A stretch of 64,000 nucleotides of DNA from assembly GCA_029718625.1 (NCBI GenBank), contig CM056380.1, positions 11,249,909-11,313,908 of the forward strand. Direction: 5' to 3'. Below are positions 39,166 to 51,184 of this stretch, piece after piece (positions within the stretch are counted from its first letter, which is position 1; every line of letters begins with the position of its first letter). Made by a program: the position numbers and the translations under genes. Source of the DNA: Synaphobranchus kaupii. Taxonomy: Eukaryota; Chordata; Actinopteri; Anguilliformes; Synaphobranchidae. The notes below the pieces were generated by a model that was not told the origin of the DNA, made no database searches, and saw only the letters and a program-made list of their open reading frames with translations.

Positions 39166-40161
39166 CGGAGGAGAAGAAGAGGGAGAGGGAGAGGGAGATG
39201 GATGAGGGCTTTAACGGCTAATCTTGGGACGAGAATAAACCGCTGCCGTTGCTTACTTCTCTTACAGCAGAAAATGACCAATGACATGGAAGGTCACCAC
39301 TATCGAGTGTACGCCAGATAAATAAATAAATACTACTCAAATTATCATTATTATTATAAACTATTTCCAAGAAAAGGCTATAGATTAATCTAAATATTAA
39401 AGGCGGAGGATGAAATGTGTGAATATTTTGTGTGAAGGCAATTCAACTATCTCTAGTTTATAAACTGTAACATGTTGTCAATCTGTCAAAAAAAAAAGTA
39501 TCACAGTATCAAAACACCACAAAATAAAATGAAGCCCATGTTTTTAATGGCATTAAACAAATAGTCTGCATTCTGTAAAATATTAACAATTAAGCACTTT
39601 AACAGCCGAAAGGATTTTAAACTTTAATAACTGTAACAAATAGAGAATAATCTGCTAATAAAAATGGTATTAGGGGCTAAACATGAATGTAAATGAAGGA
39701 TGAAAAAACTATTAAAGATATAAACGCTAACTTTGATTTTAAAGCTTTGATAAAAACCATGAATTCACTGTCAACCTTCTTAGATCATAATTTTGCTTAA
39801 AGCTCATTTCAGATGATTCACATAAACCTCCCCCTTACCCCCCTCAGAAGCAAATATAAAAATGATTTACATAAAAATCAATATGAATGAATGTGTGAAG
39901 TGAACACGTATATATATGAGCAGAGATATGTAACTAAGGGCCAACAGGAAGTGGCTGTTGTCTGCATGGTACCTGAGGAGCGTAGCTGGACCATAATAAA
40001 AATCATTGCTATTCCGCTAGTATCCTCCAGATGGCAGTAGCAGTTCATTCAGGTCTGATGAAATTGGCAACAGTTGTGAAGTTGGGAGGTTCACGGCAAC
40101 ACATTTATTCGGTTTCGCACAGTATTTTAACGTCATATCTTTGAGCGGAATGCCTCGGTCG
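39166..40161. other. Possible 3' UTR of the minus-strand gene ending at 40162
   Basis: Non-coding, AT-rich below 40000. TTTATT at 40104-40109 gives a minus-strand AATAAA about 55 bases after the stop codon; others lie near 39320. Which is used cannot be told. Confidence 0.35.
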
Positions 40162-41108
40162 TCATGGTGAATTTTGCGGGTGTGTTGGGTGTACAGCCCC
40201 CCTCCCTCTCCCCATGTGTCTGCTCCCCTCAATGACCTGACTGAGTTTCTGGGCGCTGGGTTTGAGCCAGGGGCCTGGACGGAGGAGCCCTCGTGCCTGC
40301 TGCTCTGGGGCCCTGGGGTTATACCACTCGGGCAGGGCGGGGGCCCTCGGGTCATACCACTCGGGCAGGGCGGGGGCCTCGGCGAGGGACAGTCCCGAAA
40401 CGCTGGCCCCCGAAACACTAGCCTCCGATACGCTGGCCCCCGAACCGCTGGCCCCCGAACCGCTGGCCCCTGACTCGGACTCTGCGGCGTCCGGGTCCAG
40501 AGACATCAGGAAGGAGAAGGGGGCTCTGTCGGTTTGGGGTGGGGGGGTCCCAGCCAGCTGCTCCCCCCCTACACTGTCCCTCCTGCTCCGGTCCGCTTTT
40601 GGCCTCGGCAGCCTCTGGTTAGGGATGGGGAGGCTGGCCAGGGGCTCTGCCTCTTCCTCCTCCTCCCTCTCCTTCTTCTTCTCCTCCTCTTCCTCCCTCT
40701 CTCCCTTCATCCTCCTCTTCCTCTCCCTCCCCCTCTCCCTCCCTGGCTCCAGCCCCTCCCCCCCCTCGCTCCCGCCCCCCCAGCTCCTGGGAGCGTCCCG
40801 GGGCAGGCTCTGCGTGCCGCGCCCCGCCGACCTCCAGCTCCGCCCCCTGCCGCTCCGCCCCTCTCTCTCCTCCCCCTCCCTCTCCGCCTCTGGGTCGGTG
40901 TCCGGGGTCCTCCCCCCGCTCCTGCCCCTTCCTCCCAAACTCGCGCCCTTCCTCGCCCTCCCCTTTCCACCAGACCCCCCACCTCTCTTTTTTTTCACCT
41001 TTGACCTCTGACCCTTCCTGGCAAGGGCACTGCGGCCCTCTACTGCAGCCACACCCGGCTCCTCTGGGTACAGTGAAGAGGAGGGGGGGGCTGCTCCGAG
41101 CTCAGGGC
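40162..41108 (-). CDS. Putative terminal coding exon of an unrecognised gene
   Basis: On the minus strand a pyrimidine tract including 19 Cs leads to CCAG at 41113-41109, and a frame of 315 codons then runs to a TGA at 40162. The predicted tail is low-complexity: a basic Gly/Arg/Lys-rich first half, a strongly charged block (EREEEEEKKKEREEEEEAEP), then SLPIPNQRLPRPKADRSRRD, FSFLMSLDPD, a Ser/Gly/Ala repeat (GASGSGASGSGASVSEASVS) and a duplicated LPEWYDPRAP/LPEWYNPRAP motif. It is probably disordered. I cannot name the family, and no upstream exon is visible between here and the gap. The non-random Trp/Tyr motif and splice-like start favour a real exon; the GC-rich composition, which also opens the opposite strand, argues for caution. 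Confidence 0.5.
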
Positions 41109-41134
41109 CTGGCGGGGGGGGGGGGGGGGGGGAG
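41109..41134 (-). other. Probable 3' splice acceptor with C-only tract
   Basis: Minus strand: a run of 19 Cs, then GCCAG, then the exon frame. A pure C tract is unusual for a polypyrimidine tract, which usually contains U. Confidence 0.5.
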
Positions 41135-41969
41135 ATTAAAAAAAAACACATTAGCTGTCAGTCATATGAGTCATAATGACTGACAGAAGCATGGTGATAA
41201 TAGTCCAGGATGTACAGAATGGGACAGCTTACAGTTCTGAGGGGTTCAGTCCCCCATTAAACCACCACAGTAAGCACATGCTCTAAACACAGTGCGCACA
41301 CACACATGTACAAATAATCATTATACATACATAACACGTGCATATAATTCATATTGTACAAAAACATGTATTATCTACATACATCTATGCATGTCTAACA
41401 CAAATATGTAGTAATATCATCACAGTGTAATTCATGACATTTACAGGACAAGACTTTAAATGTTTCCGGGTGACATTATGGTATCATAGCACAGATATTC
41501 TATGTAATTAACAGATATTCAGCTTGGCGCTCTAAATCTTGAGTTAAGCTCTGTCTCTTCCATTATTGGAGCAACAGGCGTTCTGATTGGCTGATCTGTT
41601 ATGAATATTAATGAAGCGGGCGGTGACAGACAGGGCCTCACAGCCAACCCCTGGAGGAACACGAGAGCGGATCATCTGTTCGGGAAACAGAGTGTCTGAG
41701 AGAGATAAGGAGTTAACCATTTATTTTATCCATTTAACCATTTATATTTAGTTAATCATTGGAGATTCTGTTCTAATATCGGAGTCTATATTCCAGTCCA
41801 CAGTGAGCAGCAGTGTGGTTTACGCAAAAAAAACGGGTCTGTGGGTAATGCTGTTGCACCCCTGCATAAAGGACCCCCAACATTCATCGCGTATAGCACA
41901 TATCCTACTGTAAAAACAGCAAATGGAAAGAAAATCTCACTGAGCTTGGACATGTGGCCGTCTACTGCT
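41135..41969. other. Unique spacer
   Basis: No exon recognised on either strand. Confidence 0.4.
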
Positions 41970-44278
41970 GCCAACCTGCCAACGGGCCAATGCGCTAACC
42001 TACCACTGAGCCTACGGGCCAACGGGCCAATGCGCTAACCTACCACTGAGCCTACGGGCCAACCAGCCAACGGGCTAATGCGCTAACCTACCACTGTGCC
42101 TACGGGCCAACCAGCCAACGGGCCAATGCGCTAACCTACCACTGAGCCTACGGGCCAATGCGCTAACCTACCACTGAGCCTACGGGCCAACCAGCCAACG
42201 GGCTAATGCGCTAACCTACCACTGAGCCTACGGGCCAACGGGCCAATGCGCTAACCTACCACTGAGCCTACGGGCCAACCAGCCAACGGGCTAATGCGCT
42301 AACCTACCACTGAGCCTACGGGCCAACGGGCCAATGCGCTAACCTACCACTGCGCCTACGGGCCAACCAGCCAACGCGCCAATGCGCTAACCTACCACTG
42401 AGCCTACGGGCCAACCAGCCAACGGGCCAATGCGCTAACCTACCACTGAGCCTACGGGCCAACGGGCTAATGCGCTAACCTACCACTGAGCCTACGGGCC
42501 AACCAGCCAACGGGCCAATGCGCTAACCTACCACTGTGCCTACGGGCCAACCAGCCAACGCGCCAATGCGCTAACCTACCACTGAGCCTACGGGCCAACC
42601 AGCCAACGCGCCAATGCGCTAACCTACCACTGAGCCTACGGGCCAACCAGCCAACGCGCCAATGCGCTAACCTACCACTGAGCCTACGGGCCAACGGGCC
42701 AATGCGCTAACCTACCACTGCGCCTACGGGCCAACCAGCCAACGGGCCAATGCGCTAACCTACCACTGAGCCTACGAGCCAACCAGCCAACGGGCCAATG
42801 CGCTAACCTACCACTGAGCCTACGGGCCAACGGGCCAATGCGCCAATGCGCTAACCTACCACTGAGCCTACGGGCCAACCAGCCAACGCGCCAATGCGCT
42901 AACCTACCACTGCGCCTACGGGCCAACCAGCCAACGGGCCAATGCGCTAACCTACCACTGAGCCTACGGGCCAACCAGCCAACGCGCCAATGCGCTAACC
43001 TACCACTGAGCCTACGGGCCAACGGGCCAATGCGCTAACCTACCACTGAGCCTACGGGCCAACCAGCCAACGGGCCAATGCGCTAACCTACCACTGAGCC
43101 TACGGGCCAACCTGCCAACGGGCCAATGCGCTAACCTACCACTGAGCCTATGGGCCAACCAGCCAACGGGCCAATGCGCTAACCTACCACTGAGCCTACG
43201 GGCCAACCAGCCAACGGGCCAATGCGCTAACCTACCACTGAGCCTACGGGCCAACCTGCCAACGGGCCAATGCGCTAACCTACCACTGAGCCTACGGGCC
43301 AACCTGCCAACGGGCCAATGCGCTAACCTACCACTGAGCCTATGGGCCAACCAGCCAACGGGCCAATGCGCTAACCTACCACTGCGCCTACGGGCCAACC
43401 AGACAACGGGCCAATGCGCTAACCTACCACTGAGCCTACGGGCCAACCTGCCAACGGGCCAATGCGCTAACCTACCACTGAGCCTATGGGCCAACCAGCC
43501 AACGGGCCAATGCGCTAACCTACCACTGCGCCTACGGGCCAACCAGACAACGCGCCAATGCGCTAACCTACCACTGAGCCTATGGGCCAACCAGCCAACG
43601 CGCCAATGCGCTAACCTACCACTGAGCCTACGGGCCAATGCGCTAACCTACCACTGAGCCTATGGGCCAACCAGCCAACGGGCCAATGCGCTAACCTACC
43701 ACTGCGCCTACGGGCCAACCAGACAACGCGCCAATGCGCTAACCTACCACTGAGCCTATGGGCCAACCAGCCAACGCGCCAATGCGCTAACCTACCACTG
43801 AGCCTACGGGCCAATGCGCTAACCTACCACTGAGCCTATGGGCCAACCAGCCAACGGGCCAATGCGCTAACCTACCACTGAGCCTACGGGCCAACCAGCC
43901 AACGCGCCAATGCGCTAACCTACCACTGAGCCTATGGGCCAACCAGCCAACGCGCCAATGCGCTAACCTACCACTGAGCCTACGGGCCAACCAGCCAACG
44001 GGCCAATGCGCTAACCTACCACTGAGCCTACGGGCCAACCAGCCAACGGGCTAATGCGCTAACCTACCACTGAGCCTACGGGCCAACCAGCCAACGGGCC
44101 AATGCGCTAAGCTACCACTGAGCCTACGGGCCAACCAGCCAACGGGCCAATGCGCTAACCTACCACTGAGCCTACGGGCCAACGGGCCAATGCGCTAACC
44201 TACCACTGAGCCTACGGGCCAACCAGCCAACGGGCCAATGCGCTAACCTACCACTGAGCCTACGGGCCAACCAGCCAA
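41970..44278. repeat. 48-bp minisatellite built from 8-bp sub-units; runs into gap
   Basis: Unit: CGGGCCAA, CCAGCCAA, CGGGCCAA, TGCGCTAA, CCTACCAC, TGAGCCTA. Shorter copies of 40 or 32 bp lack one or two of the CCAA blocks. Variants include CGCGCCAA, CCTGCCAA, CCAGACAA and TGCGCCTA. About 50 copies are present before the Ns. The minus-strand 16-residue repeat peptides (ARRLSGRLAHWPVGWL type) are artefacts of the period. Confidence 0.96.
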
Positions 44279-44778
44279 NNNNNNNNNNNNNNNNNNNNNN
44301 NNNNNNNNNNNNNNNNNNNNNNNNNNNNNNNNNNNNNNNNNNNNNNNNNNNNNNNNNNNNNNNNNNNNNNNNNNNNNNNNNNNNNNNNNNNNNNNNNNNN
44401 NNNNNNNNNNNNNNNNNNNNNNNNNNNNNNNNNNNNNNNNNNNNNNNNNNNNNNNNNNNNNNNNNNNNNNNNNNNNNNNNNNNNNNNNNNNNNNNNNNNN
44501 NNNNNNNNNNNNNNNNNNNNNNNNNNNNNNNNNNNNNNNNNNNNNNNNNNNNNNNNNNNNNNNNNNNNNNNNNNNNNNNNNNNNNNNNNNNNNNNNNNNN
44601 NNNNNNNNNNNNNNNNNNNNNNNNNNNNNNNNNNNNNNNNNNNNNNNNNNNNNNNNNNNNNNNNNNNNNNNNNNNNNNNNNNNNNNNNNNNNNNNNNNNN
44701 NNNNNNNNNNNNNNNNNNNNNNNNNNNNNNNNNNNNNNNNNNNNNNNNNNNNNNNNNNNNNNNNNNNNNNNNNNNNNN
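44279..44778. other. Assembly gap (500 N)
   Basis: Exactly 500 Ns at the end of the 48-bp array. The round number suggests a placeholder, so true array length is unknown. Sequence after the gap is not part of the array. Confidence 0.98.
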
Positions 44779-45224
44779 TCTGTATCCATACTGGTGTTTG
44801 AACGATTCGTAACTGAGCGGTGTCCCATAAATCCCAAACCTTCTAGATTGAGTTTCTTTACGCAGTAGCTCAACAGGCCTGCCGGAGAAGTAGGAAGGTA
44901 AAGGCCTCTCCAACTACACCGGACAGGCGATCCGATCCCGAAAGAGCGCGGCCGGCGAACCCGGGGACCAGGAAGGCCGCCGGCGGACCGGGCACAACCT
45001 AATGAACTGGCTGCTTCATGGGAGCAACCTCAGGGAGTAGTAGCGGTCTTGAGCTGAGCAGATTATTGCGCTTTCTGGGCCTTAGGACAATTTGTTGTTA
45101 AAATAAATATTTACATTTAAAAAGTTAAAACTAAAATAATTTAAATAAAGAAAAATAAAAGCGTAAATAAATAAAAAACGCAGGAATAAGACAAATAAAA
45201 TGAAAGCATAAACTGAGACCTTAA
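44779..45224. other. GC-rich segment then AT-rich spacer
   Basis: A GC-rich block at about 44900-45000 keeps a minus-strand frame (44800-44913) open into the gap. Neither is recognised. It may be the downstream part of the retroelement at 45225, but the AT-rich stretch between them argues against a simple continuation. Confidence 0.35.
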
Positions 45225-45870
45225 TTGCCATATTGGCTAAAATTGCACCTGGTACCATTTTCCCCCTCAGTCTGTGCCTCAGTATCTGGCACAACAAAAG
45301 CTCAATGGCCAAACTGTACAGGAGCCTGGACAAAGGACACCCCTGTCTGATACCCCTCTGCACTCCTATCGGCCTGCTGAGCCCCCCTGCCACCTTTACC
45401 AGACAGGAAGCCTTGTTATGAAACAAGTTTACCACAGAAACCAGGCCCTCCCCAAAACCAAGGCCTTCAGAGTCTCCAGCAGGTACTCATGATCAACCCG
45501 ATCAAATGCTTTCTCCTGGTCAATGGCAAGTAGCCCAACACTCAGGTTGCACCCTGTGTCAAATCAATAAAATCTCATTAAAAACAAATTATCCCTGATT
45601 GTACGATCAGGGACACAATAAGACTGGTCCTTACGTACCAGTGCTGCTATGAATCCCTTAAATCTATTTACAATAGTTTTTTTAAGTATCTTAAAATGAG
45701 TATAAGGAAGTGGTACAGGTCACCAGTTTTTAAGCAAACATAAATACACGCCCAAAACTTCTATAAAACTCCACAGACAGTCCATCAATACCGGCGCACA
45801 GTCAGGTGACATCTGTCCCACCACCTCTGTAAGCTCCTGCAGGACTGGAGCACAAAACTGCCTTATCCTC
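45225..45870 (-). mobile_element. Tx1/L1-clade LINE fragment (reverse transcriptase)
   Basis: Pieces of an L1-type RT can be read on the minus strand across several frames: GIDGLSVEFYRSFG (about 45800), VPDRTIRDNLFLMR (about 45600), GLLAIDQEKAFDRVDHEYLL (about 45500-45545, motif A) and GIRQGCPLSRLLYSLAIELL (about 45310-45370). The wording matches L1/Tx1-like elements of fish. Frameshifts, a stop and loss of the YADD region show a dead, truncated copy. The sequence becomes unrelated and AT-rich below 45225. Confidence 0.85.
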
Positions 45871-47021
45871 TGGGCTAAGCTGTGGTAGGCCTCTGTGGAG
45901 GAGAGAGAGAGAGGACACTGACTCTAACAGCTATCCCAGAGGAGCTGTACATCCGGCTAGTGAAACTAACAACATACCCAGTGAGTAACCCGGTAAGGGT
46001 GTTACCCCAAACAGTATTCATGAGGCCATTGCAGTGATTGGTTCTTGCACAGAGGCACACCACATAAGTGAGCCATGTACTTTGGATGCACTGTGAGAGA
46101 AAGAACATTTTATCACATGACCCAATATGAGAGTCACCACTAACCAGGAATAAACGGCTTTAACAGTGTTAATATGCAATAATTTTATTTACAACACAAA
46201 ATATGGGCACTATGCAATAAGAAAAGAAAGGAAATACAACCAAACAGATTGTAAGATTGTAAGAAATAATTTGTTAATTAAGTCATTTGGATAATAAAGT
46301 AATTTGTTTGAGCTTCCCTTAAATTTCTTTCTGCGTCTCCTTTGTGTGGCTCCCAATTGACGAGCCTTTATCTCTAAATATGAAAAATATGTGATGAAAC
46401 ATCTCATTTTAGAGCCTGAGGTAAGTGAAAGTTTGTGAAGTTTAAAACCTGTATAGGAAAAAACCACCAGAATCACCCACAAAAAATCTGAGCTAAAAAA
46501 TAAAAAGGTTGTTTTTTTACTTACATTTTTTGCAGCTACCCCACACAACAAAGTTGGTACAGGACTTTTTACAGGACTATTTAATCCCAAAAAATTAGGA
46601 AAAGTCATACCATGTCCAAACTCCAGATTAAAAAAATAAGGTTGTTAAAAAGGGGAATTGGGTCCTGTGAATTGACCCCGAACATAATATGGGGGTTAAA
46701 TGCCGTCCCGAGAACATCTCCCACATTCCACACTATTTTGCATTTGACAAAATAAGGTCTGACCTGAGCAGAACTGTAGTACCTACCACCATCACCAACA
46801 GAGCCCCCTCTACAGGGACAGGGTGCTGCATGGTAAATTATACCCCCCCTTTGTAAGACTGGTGTGCCCTTATGATTGAATCTCTCCTGCACGCTTCTAC
46901 AGTGATGGTCCTTCTTGTGATTTTATACCCTACATACAGATCCTTCAATTCCATTTCCTTCATCTCCTATTATAAACTTTTATCACATCCATACATATAT
47001 ATGTGCATGTGTATTACTTCC
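45871..47021. other. Probable decayed repeat DNA, no gene recognised
   Basis: Two minus-strand frames (46210-46608 and 46605-46892) end and start beside each other but show no domain I recognise. Confidence 0.35.
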
Positions 47022-48474
47022 TGTTTATAAAGTGAATCTGCCTTTAGCTGTGTGTTAGCTGGCAGTGCTGTTTATAAAGTGAATCTGCCTTTAGCTGTGT
47101 GTTAGATTGCAGCGCTGTTTATAAAGTGAATCTGCATTTAGCTGTGGTGTTAGCTTGCAGTGATGTTTATAAAGTGAATCTGCCTTTAGCTGTGTGTTAG
47201 CTTGCAGTGCTGTTTATAAAGTGAATCTGCCTTTAGCTGTGTGTTAGCTTGCAGTGCTGTTTATAAAGTGAAGCTGCCTTTAGCTGTGTGTTAGCTTGCA
47301 GTGCTGTTTATAAAGTGAATCTGCCTTTAGCTGTGTGTTAGATTGCAGTGATGTTTATAAAGTGAAGCTGCCTTTAGCTGTGTGTTAGCTTGCAGTGCTG
47401 TTTATAAGTGAAGCTGCCTTTAGCTGTGTGTTAGCTGGCAGTGATGTTTATAAAGTGAAGCTGCCTTAGCTGTGTGTTAGCTTGCAGTGCTGTTTATAAA
47501 GTGAATCAGCCTTTAGCTGTGTGTTAGCTGGCAGTGATGTTTATAAAGTGAATCTGCCTTTAGCTGTGTGTAGCTTGCAGTGCTGTTTATAAGTGAATCT
47601 GCCTTAGCTGTGTGTTAGCTTGCAGTGCTGTTTATAAAGTGAAGCTGCCTTTAGCTGTGTGTTAGCTGGCAGTGATGTTTATAAAGTGAAGCTGCCTTTA
47701 GCTGTGTGTTAGCTTGCAGTGCTGTTTATAAAGTGAAGCTGCCTTTAGCTGTGTGTTAGCTGGCAGTGGATGTTTATAAGTGAATCTGCCTTTAGCTGTG
47801 TGTTAGCTGGCAGTGCTGTTTATAAAGTGAATCTGCCTTTAGCTGTGTGTTAGATTGCAGTGATGTTTATAAAGTGAATCTGCCTTTAGCTGTGTGTTAG
47901 CTGGCAGTGATGTTTATAAAGTGAAGCTGCCTTTAGCTGTGTGTTAGCTTGCAGTGCTGTTTATAAAGTGAAGCTGCCTTTAGCTGTGTGTTAGCTGGCA
48001 GTGATGTTTATAAAGTGAATCTGCCTTTAGCTGTGTGTAGCTGGCAGTGTTGTTTATAAAGTGAAGCTGCCTTTAGCTGTGTGTAGCTTGCAGTGCTGTT
48101 TATAAAGTGAAGCTGCCTTTAGCTGTGTGTTAGCTGGCAGTGATGTTTATAAAGTGAATCTGCCTTTAGCTGTGTGTTAGCTTGCAGTGCTGTTTATAAA
48201 GTGAAGCTGCCTTTAGCTGTGTGTTAGCTGGGCAGTGATGTTTATAAAGTGAAGCTGCCTTTAGCTGTGTGTTAGCTGGCAGTGATGTTTATAAAGTGAA
48301 TCTGCCTTTAGCTGTGTGTTAGCTTGCAGTGCTGTTTATAAAGTGAAGCTGCCTTTAGCTGTGTGTTAGCTTGCAGTGCTGTTTATAAAGTGAAGCTGCC
48401 TTTAGCTGTGTGTAGCTGGCAGTGATGTTTATAAAGTGAAAGCTGCCTTTTAGCTGTGTGTTAGCTTGCAGTGC
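47022..48474. repeat. 47-bp minisatellite, about 31 copies, indel-rich
   Basis: Unit carries GTTTATAAAGTGAATCTGCC, TTTAGCTGTGTGTTAGCT and GGCAGTG. Variants are AATCTGCC/AAGCTGCC, TTGCAG/TGGCAG and GTGCTG/GTGATG. Many copies lose or gain one base in homopolymers (TTATAAGTG, CCTTAGC, GTGTAGC, GGGCAG), unlike the other arrays here. This looks like sequencing or consensus error. Confidence 0.95.
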
Positions 48475-49545
48475 TGTGGAAGTTGACAGTAAATAAGGGA
48501 CTTTGTACGACTGGTGTGCTAAAATATCGATACAGAAGATATATCGCCTTTCACGTCCTATTCATATGCATATCGATACATAAACAGCTATATCGATATG
48601 ACCACATTTTCTTCGGTTGCAAAGATGAAAAAACACCGGTCCAAATACATGAAATAATTTAGGAAACTTTTGTTTGTTGTAACTTGGCCTCATTTTGAAA
48701 TCAATACTTTTAACGGCAGGCCTAGATTTTGCAAGTTTTAATTTATGCAAGTTTTTTCGCCACCGTTTGAGTGTTTTTCTTCCCACTGGGGAGTTTTTAC
48801 GTCGTTTGCTGTTTGGGGGGTTCAGGCCTGGTTTTTCCCCAATTCTTCTTCTGTTCTCTGTACAGCGTCTTTGTGACAGTTCTCTGTAACAAGCGCAAAA
48901 CAAAAATAAATTGAAAAGGGGTAAATGGGTTCCCCCTTTGCTGGATACTTTTTTTAAATTATGCTATTAAGTAGTCAATTTTGGTGAGTTCTAAAAGAAT
49001 TACATGCAGTAACCCAGGCTAATCTGCGCAGATAAAAACATGCATTCATAAATCATCCTCCCTTAAGTAGGCTCGTCAGAGGCAGCCTGACGCACCCCCT
49101 TCCCCATCAGTTTTCTGTCTGTGTCTCTTCTTAGTCTATGAGTAGTGAATGCGTGAGTGAAATGTCCAGTCTGAGTCTTCCAGTGGGGTCCCAGTATGGT
49201 ACTGGTCAGCTAGGTCACCTAGGTATCACAGGTTGGGTCTGATCTGGTCTGGTCTGGGGGTGTGACCTGTACAGCTGTATCTTATATCCTTTTCCATAGT
49301 TCCACTCTTTGTGGGGCTTAGGAACCATCTCCTCCCATAACCTGTCCCCTGATTTTTTAAATTAACAAAGCCTTTAAACTTTACACCCTTATCTATGATT
49401 CCCAAGTACTCCTATTTTTTAATGAGGGGCTCAGTTATGTGCATGCGGTAATTCCCCTCTTACAGTCCCTACTCCATAGCTCATTACAGTTTACACCTTA
49501 TAATACTTTTGATATACATCGTCTATGCATTGTGTGCTATATATA
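48475..49545. other. Unique spacer
   Basis: A minus-strand frame (48562-48903) with basic residues has no recognisable domain. Nothing else seen. Confidence 0.4.
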
Positions 49546-50458
49546 CAGATCCTTCCAAAAAATTAGAATATCATGGAAAAGTTTTTTTTTTTTCATAATT
49601 CCATTAAAAAAGTGAAACTTTCATAGATTATAGATTCATTACACACAAAGTGAAATATTTCTAGCCTTTATTTGTTTCATTTTTCATAATTTTGGCTTAC
49701 AGCTCCAGAAGACCCCCCAAACTAGTATTTCAAGAAATTAGAATAGTGTGTCGAAAATCAGCATTTACTTCAGTTATTTCAGAGAATGAGAGGAGTGGCT
49801 TGACTCGAGGAATCCGACAGTTGTAGCCCATGTCCCGGATACGTCTGTACATGGTGGTTTTTGAAGCACTGACTCCAGCCTCAGTCCACTCCCTCTGCAT
49901 CTCCGCCAAATTTTGGAATCGTCTTTGCTTGACAATCCGCTGAAGCCTACAGTCATCTCTTTTGCTTGTGCACCTTCTCCTGCCACATTTTTCCCTTCCA
50001 CTAAACTTTCTATTGATATGCTTGGACACTGCACTCTGTGAACAGCCAGCCTCCTTAGCGATGACCTTTTGTGACTTACCCATCTTCTGGAGGGTGTCAA
50101 TGATGGTCTTCTGGCCAATTGTCAAGTCTTCCCCATACTGAACCAAACTGCGATAAACTTTGCAGGTGTTTTGAGTAAATTAGATGATAGTGTGACACTC
50201 AGTCTAAAACATTCATTCTCTGAAAATAACTGAAGTAAATGCTGATTTTCGACACACTATTCTAATTTCTTGAAATACTGTTTTGGGGGTTTTTCTGGAG
50301 CTGTAAGCCAAAATTATGAAAAATGAAACAAATAAAGGCTAGAAATATTTCACTTTGTGTGTAATGAATCTATAATCTATGAAAGTTTCACTTTTTGATG
50401 GAATTATGGAAGAAAAAAAAACTTTTCCATGATATTCAAATTTTTTGGAAAGGATCTG
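49546..50458 (-). mobile_element. Tc1 derivative with long (about 240-bp) inverted repeats, TA duplication
   Basis: 913 bp flanked by TA. Ends read CAGATCCTTCCAAAAAATTA on the left and its near-complement on the right (AAATTTTTTGGAAAGGATCTG with changes). The repeats match inward for about 240 bp, to TTCAGAGAATGA (about 49786) and its partner near 50215. Only the DNA-binding half of a transposase lies between them. The long-repeat layout fits the IR/DR type of Tc1 elements. Confidence 0.9.
49730..50146 (-). pseudogene. Tc1 transposase, DNA-binding half only
   Basis: 138 codons, uninterrupted. Residues about 9-50 form the first helix-turn-helix of a paired-like domain (GQKTIIDTLQKMGKSQKVIA, then EAGCSQSAVSKHI). 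Residues about 54-63 are basic (GREKCGRRR), and the second HTH follows at about 70-118 (WTEAGVSASKTTMYRRIRDM). After RVKPLL the frame enters the left inverted repeat and stops, so the whole DDE catalytic domain is absent. Full-length Tc1 transposases are about 340 residues. The frame is intact, so a DNA-binding-only peptide could still be made; that is inference. Confidence 0.85.
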
Positions 50459-51004
50459 TATATTGTGCATGGTATACATATAACTTGGTTTACATCTTAA
50501 TCATATGGCCCCCTCCCCCATAGCCTGATTATTGCTTATATTTATGATTATACAGTACACGATGGTCCCTTCTGGGTCTCCGGGGATTCTGGAGCCCCCC
50601 CGCGTCCCTTGGCCTCCCAGGGCTCCTATCAACATTTTTATGGCCTTCTTCCCAGCTGTACTGCTGAGGTGTTTTTTTCATGAGTTCTCTGGGGATTTTT
50701 CTCCCACAGTAGCTTACATGATCACACTGGAAACTGACACACACACACACACACACACACACTGGGTTGCCAGAACTTTACCGTAGCCTACAGGCTAAAT
50801 AACGGTGACAATTTTGTTAACTATACGGTTGCAGGTTGTATATCTAATTATATAAATGTGTGTCACCGTAAACAATACAATTAGCCTATTTATATTTCAG
50901 CTGTTTACAATTTCGTACCTTCATTACTTTACAGTCTTTTATCGTAAATTTCAGTGACATTGTTTTACAATGTACCTCAGTCAGTTGCAACTCATTACAC
51001 TATA
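50459..51004. other. Unique spacer with short (CA)n
   Basis: CA run at about 50738-50761. No gene recognised. Confidence 0.4.
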
Positions 51005-51184
51005 GTTTATAGTTTATTAAGGATCCCCATTAAAAGCACACAAGTGAGCTTCTAGTCTTCCTGGGGTCCGAACACTTAAAAATGCAAACACAACAACACA
51101 AAGATCAACATGATAAAACAAAGTCAGGGTTTGATAATGTTACAGGTAAAAAATTATCCAAATAACAGTTACAATTAATGACAG

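Noticed and set aside
40262..41011. Plus-strand frame of 249 codons opposite the 40-kb exon
   Set aside because: It is a Ser/Pro/Leu-rich mirror of the charged minus-strand frame; no splice signals or domain. The minus strand has the acceptor and the non-random motifs.
41970..44873. Repeat-peptide proteins (ARRLSGRLAHW type) and frames crossing the gap
   Set aside because: They come from the 48-bp period and from Ns read as open codons.
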